DNA of 64,000 nucleotides. Origin: Actinomycetota bacterium (lineage in GTDB: Bacteria > Actinomycetota > Acidimicrobiia > Acidimicrobiales > Microtrichaceae). Below, piece by piece: positions 52,411 to 61,127 of the stretch; within the stretch, counting starts at the first letter, position 1, and each line of letters begins with the position of its first letter. Below the pieces are notes generated by a model. The model was not told where the DNA came from. It searched no databases and was given only the letters and a program-made list of their open reading frames with translations. The position numbers and the translations under genes are program-made. The stretch lies in contig VGBZ01000002.1 of NCBI GenBank assembly GCA_016870275.1, forward strand, positions 62,001-126,000, given 5' to 3'.

Positions 52411-53556
52411 TCAGGCGACGCCGATGTCCCGTGCGAGCGTGCGGAGCATCACCTCGTCAGCTCCACCACCGATCGACCACAGGCGCGTGTCGCGGAAGAA
52501 CCGGGCTGGCCACAGTTCCTCGACGTAGCCCATCCCGCCGTGGAACTGCACAGCGGCATCGGCCATGCGGCGAGCCAGTCGGGCCGACTTCAGCTTGGAC
52601 ACGGTGGCGTGGCGGGTGATGTCCTCACCGCACCGCACAGCGACGACGGTGGCCCAGTGGTGATGACGAAGCATGTCGAGCTCGGCAGCGATGTCGGCGA
52701 GTTCGTACTGGATGACCTGGTTGTCAGCGAGTACACCACCGAAAGCGCGCCGGTTGCGGACGTGCTCAACGGTCCGCTCGAGCGCCGTCTCGATGGCCCC
52801 GACGAGTTGGTAACCGGCGATGAGCCGCTCATTCTGGAACTGAGCCATCTGTTGCTGGAACCCCTGACCGATCTCGCCGATCGTGTTGGCCACCGGCACG
52901 CGGACATCGACGAAGCTGAGTTCGGCAGTATCCGAAGCACGCATCCCGAGCTTGTCGAGATTGCGGCTCACCGTGAAGCCGTCGAGGTCCGTGGGGACGA
53001 CGATCTGCGACATTCCCCGCCAGCCGCCCTCGTCGGAGGTACGCGCCAGCAGACACAGCCAGTCAGCCTGGACCCCGTTGGTGATCCACATCTTGGAGCC
53101 GTTGATGACCCACTCGTCTCCGTCGCGCTGGGCCCGGGTGGAGATTCCAGCGACGTCGGATCCAGCGTCCGCCTCGGACACGGCAATGGAAGTCACCATC
53201 GACCCGGCGATGGCGGGACGCAGGAAGCGTTCCTTGAGTTCGGATGAACCGAAGCGGGCCAGCGACGGGGTGGCCATGTCGGTCTGGACGGCGAGCGCCA
53301 TGGCCACACCGAGCGAGGAACACCGTCCGACCTCCTCACCGAGGATCATCGTGAAGATGTGGTCAGCGCCACCGCCACCGTCATCGGTGTCGTACTCGAG
53401 GCCGAGGAGCCCGAGATCCCCGAATCGGCGGAACAGCGAGTGAGCCGGAAATGCGCCCTCGGCCTCCCACTCATCAGCGAACGGCTCGATGTGCTCGGCC
53501 ACCAGGTCCCGCACGGTCTTGCGGAAGATCTCGTGCTCCTCAGTCAACTCCAACAC
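52411..53556 (-). CDS. acyl-CoA dehydrogenase (citronellyl-CoA/isovaleryl-like)
   Basis: FAD-dependent acyl-CoA oxidation. The 381-residue product starts at the GTG at 53556, preceded by GAAGGAG at 8 bases. Signatures are AVSEADAGSDVAGISTRAQ and VQFHGGMGYVEELWPARFFRDTR. The medium-chain catalytic Glu site reads SIGGGADEVM; the Glu in QFQNERLIAGYQLVGA is the likely base. It shares the overall plan of the first acyl-CoA dehydrogenase (18029-19177) but differs in detail. A short frame of unknown role ends 14 bases upstream. Confidence 0.93.
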   Translation of the reverse strand: MLELTEEHEIFRKTVRDLVAEHIEPFADEWEAEGAFPAHSLFRRFGDLGLLGLEYDTDDGGGGADHIFTMILGEEVGRCSSLGVAMALAVQTDMATPSLARFGSSELKERFLRPAIAGSMVTSIAVSEADAGSDVAGISTRAQRDGDEWVINGSKMWITNGVQADWLCLLARTSDEGGWRGMSQIVVPTDLDGFTVSRNLDKLGMRASDTAELSFVDVRVPVANTIGEIGQGFQQQMAQFQNERLIAGYQLVGAIETALERTVEHVRNRRAFGGVLADNQVIQYELADIAAELDMLRHHHWATVVAVRCGEDITRHATVSKLKSARLARRMADAAVQFHGGMGYVEELWPARFFRDTRLWSIGGGADEVMLRTLARDIGVA

Positions 53557-53569
53557 AGCGTGCGCTCCT

Positions 53570-53752
53570 TCAGCGGACTCCAGCGGATTCGGGAGCGTAC
53601 TGCTTGGCCACGGCAATGGACCCGACAGCACCGATGTCCTCGAGGTGCAGCGATCCCACATCGGGAGCGATCACCACGAGCGGGACCTTCACCAGCCGAC
53701 CTCTGGACTCACAGTGCCATTGCCGGCCGCCATCGGAAACGATCTGTGACAA
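53570..53752 (-). CDS. possible 60-residue protein upstream of acyl-CoA dehydrogenase
   Basis: Unrecognised. A TTG-started frame of 60 codons ends 14 bases before the acyl-CoA dehydrogenase start. Codon choice looks like real coding sequence (GTG GTG ATC, CTC GAG GAC ATC, GCC GTG GCC AAG). The middle reads LVKVPLVVIAPDVGSLHLEDIG, with one Cys and no transmembrane helix. The start has no clear ribosome-binding site. It might be a small cytosolic protein co-transcribed with the dehydrogenase, or a chance frame. Confidence 0.4.
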   Translation of the reverse strand: MSQIVSDGGRQWHCESRGRLVKVPLVVIAPDVGSLHLEDIGAVGSIAVAKQYAPESAGVR

Positions 53753-53916
53753 TCCGTGCTGCGGGGGAATCCACGATCACCGTGGAGTGTTCCAAGGGGT
53801 GCTGAGAACCCCGCCGGCCGGTCCGATGTTCATAAACGAAGATCTGCGACGATGTGGCCGTCGAGTCGACCGGCGGATTCGCACCGAGCGACTCGACCGA
53901 AGTTGGAGGATGCCCC

Positions 53917-55017
53917 ATGTTGATACCGCTGGTGATCGGTGTGACCGGTTGGCTCCTCGGATGGTGGGCGTTCGGACGGGTGCGGTCGCTCGAACACCGC
54001 TCGGCTGCTCAGCCGGCGACCGGCGGCGTGACGATCGTGATCCCGGCACGCAACGAGGAACTCAGCCTGTCGAACCTGCTCGCCGACCTCGCTGCGGTGC
54101 GTCCCGCTCACTCCAAGGTGATCGTGGTCGACGACCACTCGAGTGACCGCACCGCAGCGATTGCAGAGAGTCACGACTTCGTGAAGTTGATCCCGGCGCC
54201 ACCGCTGCCCGAGGGCTGGACCGGCAAGAGCTGGGCCTGTCACACGGGCGCATCCCGGGCCACGGGTGAGTGGATCATCTTCCTCGACGCCGATGTCCGT
54301 GTGCTCCCGGGGGCGCTCGACGCCCTGCTCGCAGACCTCGTCGAACAGGGGGGTCTCGTCACCGTCCAGCCGTGGCACCGCACCGAGCGGCCGTATGAAC
54401 AGCTCTCCGCCCTCTTCAACACCATTGCCATCATGGGAGCCGCATCGGGGACCGAACGTCGCCCATGCGGAGCGTTCGGCCCCGTGCTCGCCACGTCGGT
54501 GCGGAGCTACGGGCTGGTTGGCGGACACGAGTCGGTCCGTAGCGCCGTGGTCGAGGACCTCGCCCTCGCCCAGCGCTACCACGAGCACGGGCTCGGTGTG
54601 CACGTCGCCCTCGGGCGGGGCGATTTCGAGTTCCGGATGTACCCCGCAGGGATCCGCCAGCTCGCTGAGGGTTGGACCAAGAACTTTGCGTCCGGAGCCT
54701 CCTCGACCAACCCCCTGCGTCTCCTGGCGATCATCCTGTGGATCACCGCCCTGGCTTCGTCGTCGGTCAACGTGTTCGATGCCGCCCGTGGCCACGCCTC
54801 GGTGGCGGTCGCCGTAGCCCTCTACGCCGCATTCGGCGCCCAACTCGCCCTCTTGTTCCGACGGGTAGGCAGCTTCTCAACGCTCACCGCACTCGGATAC
54901 CCGCTGCTCGTGGTGTTCTTCATCGGCGTGTTCACCCGATCGTTGTGGCGAACCTACGTCCGGCGATCGGTGCGATGGCGAGATCGGCAGATAGAACTCC
55001 GTGTGCCCGCCGCCTGA
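53917..55017 (+). CDS. CrtQ-like carotenoid glycosyltransferase (GT2)
   Basis: The ATG at 53917 has GGAGG seven bases upstream and gives 366 residues. An N-terminal helix is followed by a GT2 domain: VTIVIPARNEELSLSNLLADL, KVIVVDDHSSDRTAA, PEGWTGKSWACHTGASRATGEWIIFLDADVRV (DxD metal motif), then QLAEGWTKNFASGA and C-terminal helices. The PEGWxGKxWA block is typical of CrtQ/CruC-type enzymes that glycosylate carotenoid acids or alcohols. The next gene encodes a CrtO-like acyltransferase, which supports this reading. Confidence 0.85.
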   Translation: MLIPLVIGVTGWLLGWWAFGRVRSLEHRSAAQPATGGVTIVIPARNEELSLSNLLADLAAVRPAHSKVIVVDDHSSDRTAAIAESHDFVKLIPAPPLPEGWTGKSWACHTGASRATGEWIIFLDADVRVLPGALDALLADLVEQGGLVTVQPWHRTERPYEQLSALFNTIAIMGAASGTERRPCGAFGPVLATSVRSYGLVGGHESVRSAVVEDLALAQRYHEHGLGVHVALGRGDFEFRMYPAGIRQLAEGWTKNFASGASSTNPLRLLAIILWITALASSSVNVFDAARGHASVAVAVALYAAFGAQLALLFRRVGSFSTLTALGYPLLVVFFIGVFTRSLWRTYVRRSVRWRDRQIELRVPAA

Positions 55018-55035
55018 AGTGACAGACTGAAGACC

Positions 55036-55542
55036 GTGGTGGTCGACCTGTCGTTCGAGGCTTCTCTCGGTGTCTCGATCGCCGCCTGGGTGGTCATCGG
55101 GTTCTCCACCGGGTATGCGGTCCACGTGATTCCGCTGCGATACCTGCAACGGGACAACTGGCTCTCCCGGCCGAGGGAATTCGAGGATCACGGCCGCTTC
55201 TACGAGCGACGCCTCCGGATACGCACTTGGAAGGACAGTCTTCCGGAGAAGGGCGACATCTTTCCCGGAGGGTTCTCCAAGCGGGTGATCACCGATCGGT
55301 CCGATGGGTTCCTCGAGCGTTTCGTCGCCGAGACCCGACGAGCGGAACTCGTCCACTGGCTGAACGCTGTGTCCGGACCGGTGTTCCTGATCTGGTGCTC
55401 GTGGCCACTCGGAGTGTTCATGATCGGCTTCGGATGGGCGGGACACCTCCCGTTCATCTGCATCCAGCGCTACAACCGAGCCCGCATCACCCGGACACTC
55501 CAGCGGCGACACCGAACCCAGTCACCGACTCAGGCCGCCTGA
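55036..55542 (+). CDS. CrtO-like glycosyl-carotenoid acyltransferase
   Basis: The 168-residue product follows the S. aureus CrtO pattern closely: FEDHGRFYERRLRIRTWKDSLPE, then FVAETRRAELVHWLN and the C-terminal LPFICIQRYNRARITRTL. In staphyloxanthin synthesis this enzyme esterifies the sugar of the glycosylated carotenoid with a fatty acid. It has two hydrophobic segments (SLGVSIAAWVVIGFSTGYAV and GPVFLIWCSWPLGVFMIGFGW), so it is membrane-embedded. It lies 18 bases after the CrtQ-like gene. Confidence 0.85.
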   Translation: MVVDLSFEASLGVSIAAWVVIGFSTGYAVHVIPLRYLQRDNWLSRPREFEDHGRFYERRLRIRTWKDSLPEKGDIFPGGFSKRVITDRSDGFLERFVAETRRAELVHWLNAVSGPVFLIWCSWPLGVFMIGFGWAGHLPFICIQRYNRARITRTLQRRHRTQSPTQAA

Positions 55543-55548
55543 ATCCTC

Positions 55549-56229
55549 GTGTCGGAACGCCGAACAGACGGACCACACCCATCGACCGCGATCGCCGGGA
55601 CCGGAACCCTCCTGCTCCCGCTGTGGTCGACCATCGGGATGTTGATCCTGATCCAGATCGCCGATCAACTCCTGGCGAAAAGGTGGGGGCTGTTCGGACA
55701 GACCGACCAGCTGACAGACGACGCGTTCGTCGCAGTCGACATCGTCTCCGACGTGACCTTCGTCGTGATGCTCATCGTCGTGATCGTCGGTGCAATCGTT
55801 CGCGCCCGCCCCACGTGGATGAATCGACTGGTCGTGGCGTACCTCGTCGTCGCCACGGTCAACCTCATCATCAACGTGGCGAACTTCGTGATTGCGACTC
55901 GACTCAAGCAGACTCAGGCACTCCAACTGCTCGGCGACATCGCTCTGATCTTCGCCAACATCGTCACGGTGTTCGCCGTCTGGTATCGACTGCTCAACGC
56001 TCACTGCGACGGTGAGGCGTTCGAGTTTCCCGAGGATCCAAATCGACCTGATCGGCAGCTCGGATGGGTGGACTACATCTTCCTTTCGTTCAACACGAAC
56101 TCGACGTTCGGACCCACGCTCGAGACTCCGCACCGGAAGCGGGCCAAGGCCCTGATGATGGTCCAGACAACGCTGGCGCTCCTCGTGCTCGTGGTCCTCG
56201 TCGCACGGATCGTCGGACTCGAGCGATGA
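55549..56229 (+). CDS. channel-like membrane protein without selectivity-filter motif
   Basis: The 226-residue product has five or six hydrophobic segments. The last two flank a re-entrant-type loop, VDYIFLSFNTNSTFGPTLETPHRKRAKALMMVQTTLALLVLVVLVARIVG. This mimics the pore module of two-helix potassium channels (FSxxTxxTVGYGD ... R ... E), but TVGYG is replaced by NSTFGPT. DUF1345-type proteins have a similar layout and are an alternative. It starts 6 bases after the CrtO-like gene and is surely co-transcribed. Role in carotenoid modification unknown. Confidence 0.7.
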   Translation: MSERRTDGPHPSTAIAGTGTLLLPLWSTIGMLILIQIADQLLAKRWGLFGQTDQLTDDAFVAVDIVSDVTFVVMLIVVIVGAIVRARPTWMNRLVVAYLVVATVNLIINVANFVIATRLKQTQALQLLGDIALIFANIVTVFAVWYRLLNAHCDGEAFEFPEDPNRPDRQLGWVDYIFLSFNTNSTFGPTLETPHRKRAKALMMVQTTLALLVLVVLVARIVGLER

Positions 56230-56312
56230 GTCCCACCGGGTAGATCCACCCATCCACCGCAGCCCCATCGGTGCCGATCACACCGTGGATCGTTCGTTCC
56301 ACTGAGGTACCC

Positions 56313-56423
56313 ATGGTGAAGTTCTGCCTCGGCGCCACCATCGCCACGGCCTTGTTCATCGCCACGTTCGCCCTCATCACCATGCTGGTGAGCACTCATC
56401 AGATGGTGTCCGCCGGATACTGA
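56313..56423 (+). CDS. 36-residue single-helix membrane peptide
   Basis: ATG at 56313 with GAGG six bases upstream, then 36 codons and TGA. The product is a short basic start, one long hydrophobic helix (GATIATALFIATFALITMLV) and a polar tail (STHQMVSAGY). Codon use matches neighbouring genes. It sits between the channel-like gene and the CruF-like gene on the same strand. It could be a small subunit or anchor for one of the membrane proteins. Not recognised from any family. Confidence 0.5.
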   Translation: MVKFCLGATIATALFIATFALITMLVSTHQMVSAGY

Positions 56424-56460
56424 GGGTCGCTGCAGTCGACCCGGATACGACCGATCCGCC

Positions 56461-56472
56461 TACGCTTCACAG
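56461..56472 (+). promoter_or_regulatory. candidate leaderless promoter of the CruF-like gene
   Basis: TACGCT at 56461-56466 is followed by six bases and the ATG at 56473. The hexamer and spacing are identical to those before the MarR gene. No ribosome-binding site is present, so transcription probably starts at the ATG, independent of the upstream carotenoid genes. Confidence 0.4.
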
Positions 56473-57363
56473 ATGAACGACTTCATGGGCCAGGTCGCCG
56501 GCACCGTCGTGGGTCGCTGGTACGTCACCATCTTCGGAATCACCTTCGCCGTGCTCGCAATCAGGCACATGGGCTGGCGACGAACGATCCTCTACACAGC
56601 CGGGGCACTCGTCGTCGGCGGGCTCGCAGAGAACGGTTCGGTCCTATGGGGAGTCCCTTACACCGGCTACTCGTTCAATCCGGACCTTCGCGGCGAAGAA
56701 CTCCACCTGGGGTCGGTACCGCTCATGGTCAGCCTCTCGTACACCTTCATGGCCTACTTCGCATTCGGAGCGGCGCGACTCGTCGTGGGCGGGCCGCACC
56801 GCACCCGCTCCCGCACCCCCGTGCTCGAGTACCTCGTGGCGGTGATGCTCGCCGTGTGGATCATCTGGGCCATCGACCCGATCAGCCGGCTCGGGGAGCA
56901 CTTCTTCCTGGGCTCGCTGTTCGCCTACGACGGACCGGGCTTCTGGTTCGGGCTCCCGCTCGGCAGCCAGATCGGCTTCACCGTCACACAAGGTGTGCTG
57001 ATCGGATTCCTCACCTACTTGATGCGGGACGAGCGGCCCACCCCGGTGGCCTCGGTGTGGAAGCACCCGCAATTCGGTGCGCTGGGCGGAATCATCGGCC
57101 AGCTCCTGTTCATGACCTCAACGGCATTCTGGGTGGCGCGTACCGTCGACGACCCTGAGGTCGCCGTAACCGCCGATGCGCTGGCGGGCTCGGCGTTCAT
57201 CATGGGCATCCCCGTCGTCCTCATGACCGCCGTCCACTGGCGATCGCTGTCGCTCAGCGAATCACGGGAGCAGGCCGACCGACTGGAACTCGACGAACTC
57301 GTCGAGCCCCTCGGGGCCGTACTCACGCCCGAGGCCACTGGCCTTGAACCCTCCGAACGGTGA
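56473..57363 (+). CDS. CruF-like carotenoid biosynthesis protein
   Basis: The 296-residue product has seven or eight helices and the signature of the CruF family: AENGSVLWGVPYTGYSFNPDLRGEELHLGSVPLMVSLSYTFMAYFAFG. CruF enzymes hydrate the 1',2' double bond of acyclic carotenoid ends (2''-hydratase, or bisanhydrobacterioruberin hydratase in archaea). That would supply the hydroxyl for sugar attachment by the CrtQ-like enzyme; this chain is inferred. The last ~34 codons overlap the convergent aldehyde dehydrogenase gene by 102 bases. Confidence 0.82.
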   Translation: MNDFMGQVAGTVVGRWYVTIFGITFAVLAIRHMGWRRTILYTAGALVVGGLAENGSVLWGVPYTGYSFNPDLRGEELHLGSVPLMVSLSYTFMAYFAFGAARLVVGGPHRTRSRTPVLEYLVAVMLAVWIIWAIDPISRLGEHFFLGSLFAYDGPGFWFGLPLGSQIGFTVTQGVLIGFLTYLMRDERPTPVASVWKHPQFGALGGIIGQLLFMTSTAFWVARTVDDPEVAVTADALAGSAFIMGIPVVLMTAVHWRSLSLSESREQADRLELDELVEPLGAVLTPEATGLEPSER

Positions 57364-58713
57364 GGCGAAGTCCGCTCCGTAGTGGTTGATGCCCAGGGTC
57401 CCGGTTCGGATTCGGCCGGCCACAGCCAGTCCTCGATCGCGGTCGGAGGTCCACACCGAACCCGCCAGACCGAAGACCGATTCGTTGGCCAGTGCCACAG
57501 CGTCGTCCAGTGTCTCGTAGTCGATCACGCACACCACCGGACCGAAGATCTCCTCCTGAGCGATCCGCATGCCGTTGTCGACCGAGTCGAACAACGTCGG
57601 TCGGACGTACCAACCCCGCTCCGCCCCATCGGGACGCCCGGGACCGCCGACGATGGCACGGGCCCCCTCGGCCGCGCCGATGCTGAGATACGACAGGACG
57701 CGATCCCTCTGGCGCAGGCTGACGAGTGGCCCCACCTCGGTGGCCGGATCGCTCGGTTCGCCGACCACGATCGACTCGACCTCGGCTGCGAGTGCGTCGA
57801 TGAACTCGGTCCTCCGATCACGGGGCACCAGCACGCGGGTCTGCGCTGCGCACGCCTGGCCACTGTTGAGGAACGAGGCAAACCTCAGGCCCACTGCGGT
57901 GCGAACCGGGTCGGCGTCATCGAGAACGATCGCTGCGGACTTGCCGCCGAGTTCGAGGCTGGTCCGGACAAATCGCGGCGCACACATCGAGGCGATCTCC
58001 CGACCGGCACCAGTGCTTCCGGTGAACGCCACCTTGTCCACGCCGGGGTGCGACACGAGTGCCCGACCGGTGTCAGGTCCGCCGGGAACGAGGTTGACGA
58101 CCCCATCGGGCAGGCCGAGTCCCTCGAGCAGTTCCACGAATCGGTAGGCGTCGAAGGGCGTCTCGGGCGCCGGCTTGAGCACGACCGTGCAGCCGGCGAT
58201 CAGGGCAGGCACGACCTTGGCGACGATCACGACCTGCGGGACGTTCCACGGAGTGATCGCCGCCACGACACCCACTGGGAGCCGCCGCACCACGGTCGTG
58301 CCGCCGAAGGAGGTCGGGCGGCGTTCCTCCCACGGATGTTCGTCGGCGATGCCGAGCAACGTCCGCAGCATGTGTGCCGGGGCTGCGGCCTGGGCCATCT
58401 GTGAGAACGTGATGGGGCTACCCATCTCGGTGGTGATCAACGCCGCGAACTCGTCGATCACGTCGTCGTAGCGCTCGGCGAGCGGAGCGAGAACCTCGAG
58501 TCGTTCCGACACGGGCAGCCGGGGCCAGTCGCCGTTGTCGAAGGCGCTGCGGGCGGCCCGGACCGCAGCGTCGACGTCGGCGGCGTGCGCGTCGGGTGCG
58601 GCGGCGAGGATCATCTCGGTGGCCGGATCCACGACCGGCAGTGACGCAGAGGACACAGGTTCGACCCATCGGCCATCCACGTAGAGTTCGCAACGGTCCT
58701 CGATCTGTTCCAC
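57262..58713 (-). CDS. aldehyde dehydrogenase
   Basis: NAD(P)-dependent oxidation of an aldehyde to a carboxylate. The GTG at 58713, preceded by CGGAGG, gives 483 residues. Family motifs are ITPWNVPQVV, VLKPAPETPFDA, FTGSTGAGREI, the general-base Glu in SLELGGKSAAIVLDDAD, nucleophile Cys in FLNSGQACAAQTRVLVP, and EEIFGPVVCVI. The C-terminus ASGLGREYGPEGLDEFVEFQSV is normal, so the full overlap with the CruF-like gene is real. It is divergent from the sulfatase gene with 59 bases between starts. Confidence 0.95.
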   Translation of the reverse strand: MEQIEDRCELYVDGRWVEPVSSASLPVVDPATEMILAAAPDAHAADVDAAVRAARSAFDNGDWPRLPVSERLEVLAPLAERYDDVIDEFAALITTEMGSPITFSQMAQAAAPAHMLRTLLGIADEHPWEERRPTSFGGTTVVRRLPVGVVAAITPWNVPQVVIVAKVVPALIAGCTVVLKPAPETPFDAYRFVELLEGLGLPDGVVNLVPGGPDTGRALVSHPGVDKVAFTGSTGAGREIASMCAPRFVRTSLELGGKSAAIVLDDADPVRTAVGLRFASFLNSGQACAAQTRVLVPRDRRTEFIDALAAEVESIVVGEPSDPATEVGPLVSLRQRDRVLSYLSIGAAEGARAIVGGPGRPDGAERGWYVRPTLFDSVDNGMRIAQEEIFGPVVCVIDYETLDDAVALANESVFGLAGSVWTSDRDRGLAVAGRIRTGTLGINHYGADFASPFGGFKASGLGREYGPEGLDEFVEFQSVGLLP

Positions 58714-58772
58714 TACGGCCCTCCGTGAGTCGCTCGTCAAAATAGACTCCGAGGCCCGGAGGAGGTACTGAC

Positions 58773-61106
58773 GTGGAGCAATCCGACAAGGCCGAGCCCG
58801 GCCGCCCTCAGGCGTTCGGTGGGGTGATCGGCGACGACTGGCGCACGTCCACGCCGTGGTGGCCGCCCGTGGCAGAACCACCTGACGGCGCCCCGAACGT
58901 CGTCGTCATCGTGCTCGACGACGTCGGATACGCACAGCTCGGCTGCTACGGATCGGACATCCCCACGCCCAACATCGACCGTCTCGCCGACGAGGGTGTC
59001 CGACTCTCCAACTTCCACACCACGGCACTGTGCTCACCAACGCGGGCGGCACTGCTCACCGGCAGGAACCACCACCGGAACGGTCTCGGGCGCATCGCCG
59101 ACCTGGCTGTGGGTTACCCCGGTTACGACGGGGAGATCCCGATCGAGAACGGGTTCCTCTCCGAGGTGCTCCAGCAGAGCGGCTACGCCACGTTCGCCAT
59201 CGGCAAGTGGCACCTCAGCCCCGAGGACGAGACACACGCCGCTGCGCCCCGCCGATCGTGGCCCCTCGGACGGGGGTTCGACCGGTGGTACGGATTCCAC
59301 GGCGGTGAGACCCACCAGTTCGTTCCGGCGCTCTTCGCCGACAACCACGCCATCACTCCACCGTCGACGCCGGAGGAGGGTTACCACCTGAGCGCCGACC
59401 TCGTCGACCAGACGATCGCCCGGATCGCGGATCTGCGCTCGATTGATCCACAGCAGCGATTCCTCGCCTATCTCGCCACCGGCGCCTGCCACTCGCCCCA
59501 CCACGCACCCCAGGAGTGGATCGACCGTTTCCGCGGCCACTTCGACGGGGGTTGGGACGAGTGGCGATCGGCCACGTTCGCCCGCCAGCTCGACCTCGGC
59601 CTCCTGCCGGCCGAAACGAAGTTGTCGCCTCGACCGGCTTGGGTGCCCGCCTGGGAGGATCTGCACCCGGAGGAACAGCGTGTCGCCGCACGATTCATGG
59701 AGTGCTTCGCAGCCTTCCTGTCCTACACCGACGCCCAACTCGGCCGCCTGTTCGCATTCCTCGAGGAGTCCGGCGACCTCGACGACACGCTCGTCGTCCT
59801 GTTGTCGGACAACGGGGCTAGCTCGGAGGGGGGTGCGACCGGTTCGGTCAACGACCTGCGGATCCACAACGTCGACTGGACATCCCCGGCCGAACTCGTC
59901 GAACGGATCGACGAACTCGGAGGTCCCACGGCGCACAACAACTACCCGTGGGGCTGGACCATGGCCGGGAACACACCGTTCAAGCGCTGGAAGCGGGAGG
60001 TGCACCAGGGCGGTGTGGCCGACCCGTGCATTGTGATGTGGCGGGGTCGGACCGAGCCCGGCGGCATCCGCCGACAGTTCACCCATGTCGTCGACGTGAT
60101 GCCGACCGTGCTCGACCTCGCCGGGATCGAACCTCCGGATCGGATCGGCTACGTGCCGCAGTCCCGCATCGACGGCGTGAGCTTTGCCAGTGCCGTCCCC
60201 TCCGGCGGCGCCGATGCGGCGCCACACCGGAGCACCCAGTACTTCGAGATGTTCGGGAGCCGCGCCATCCACCACGACGGGTGGAAGGCGGTGACGTTCA
60301 AGCCGATCGGGCCCACCTACGACGACGGCATCAACTGGAACGCCCCGTTCGCAGAGGACCGCTGGGAGCTGTACCACGTCGATGTGGACCCGACCGAGAC
60401 GAACGACCTCGCCGAGTCCGAGCCCGAGCGGCTCGCCGACCTCGTGAGACGGTGGTGGATCGAGGCCCGCGCCAACGACGTGCTGCCGCTCGACAACCGC
60501 GTGCTGCACGCCATCGTCAACCCCAAGCCTCGTCGTCGGCCGGAGGCACTCAGCTCGACGTTCTGGCCCGGCACGTCACCGGTACCGGAGTCGGTGGCTC
60601 CGCGACTCGTGCATCGTGGCCATCGAATCACCGCCGAGCTCACCGTGCCCGGGTCCAACGGTCAGCCAACCGAGGGCGTACTGCTGGCACAGGGATCGGT
60701 GCTCGGCGGATTCAGCCTCCACCTGCTCGACGGTCGGCCTCGTTACGTCCACAACCTCTACGGGCGCGCCCGGCACGTCGTGGCAGCACCCGACGCGCTC
60801 GTGCCCGGCGACCACGAGGTGGTGTTCTCCTACGAGCCCGCTCCCGATGGACCCGGTGGTGCCGCCGTCCTGCTCGTCGACGGACAGCAGGTGGCGAGCG
60901 CCACGATCCCGTCGTTCACGGTGTCGAGCTTCACGCTGACCGGCGCCGGATTGACCTGTGGCTACGAACTCGGTCCCGCCATCGGTGAGGGCTACGACGC
61001 CCCGTTCCACTGCACAGCACAGCTGCATCGGGTGCGGGTCGATCTGAGCGAACACATCCCGGTGAACCCGATGGCCGAGTTCGAGCGGATCATGTCCGAG
61101 CAGTAG
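58773..61106 (+). CDS. type I sulfatase (arylsulfatase, formylglycine type)
   Basis: Hydrolyses sulfate esters. The 777-residue product has VVVIVLDDVGYAQLGCYG (metal Asp pair), TTALCSPTRAALLTGRNHHRNGLG with Cys87 in C-x-P-x-R as the formylglycine precursor, AIGKWHLSP, and VVLLSDNGASSEGG (metal Asp-Asn). The length and a C-terminal beta domain of about 180 residues match the large actinobacterial arylsulfatases such as M. tuberculosis AtsA/AtsD. It has no signal peptide, so it is cytoplasmic. The GTG start has GGAGGAGG eight bases upstream. A formylglycine-generating enzyme must be encoded elsewhere. Confidence 0.94.
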   Translation: MEQSDKAEPGRPQAFGGVIGDDWRTSTPWWPPVAEPPDGAPNVVVIVLDDVGYAQLGCYGSDIPTPNIDRLADEGVRLSNFHTTALCSPTRAALLTGRNHHRNGLGRIADLAVGYPGYDGEIPIENGFLSEVLQQSGYATFAIGKWHLSPEDETHAAAPRRSWPLGRGFDRWYGFHGGETHQFVPALFADNHAITPPSTPEEGYHLSADLVDQTIARIADLRSIDPQQRFLAYLATGACHSPHHAPQEWIDRFRGHFDGGWDEWRSATFARQLDLGLLPAETKLSPRPAWVPAWEDLHPEEQRVAARFMECFAAFLSYTDAQLGRLFAFLEESGDLDDTLVVLLSDNGASSEGGATGSVNDLRIHNVDWTSPAELVERIDELGGPTAHNNYPWGWTMAGNTPFKRWKREVHQGGVADPCIVMWRGRTEPGGIRRQFTHVVDVMPTVLDLAGIEPPDRIGYVPQSRIDGVSFASAVPSGGADAAPHRSTQYFEMFGSRAIHHDGWKAVTFKPIGPTYDDGINWNAPFAEDRWELYHVDVDPTETNDLAESEPERLADLVRRWWIEARANDVLPLDNRVLHAIVNPKPRRRPEALSSTFWPGTSPVPESVAPRLVHRGHRITAELTVPGSNGQPTEGVLLAQGSVLGGFSLHLLDGRPRYVHNLYGRARHVVAAPDALVPGDHEVVFSYEPAPDGPGGAAVLLVDGQQVASATIPSFTVSSFTLTGAGLTCGYELGPAIGEGYDAPFHCTAQLHRVRVDLSEHIPVNPMAEFERIMSEQ

Positions 61107-61127
61107 CCCGAGCAGACATCGCCGAAC

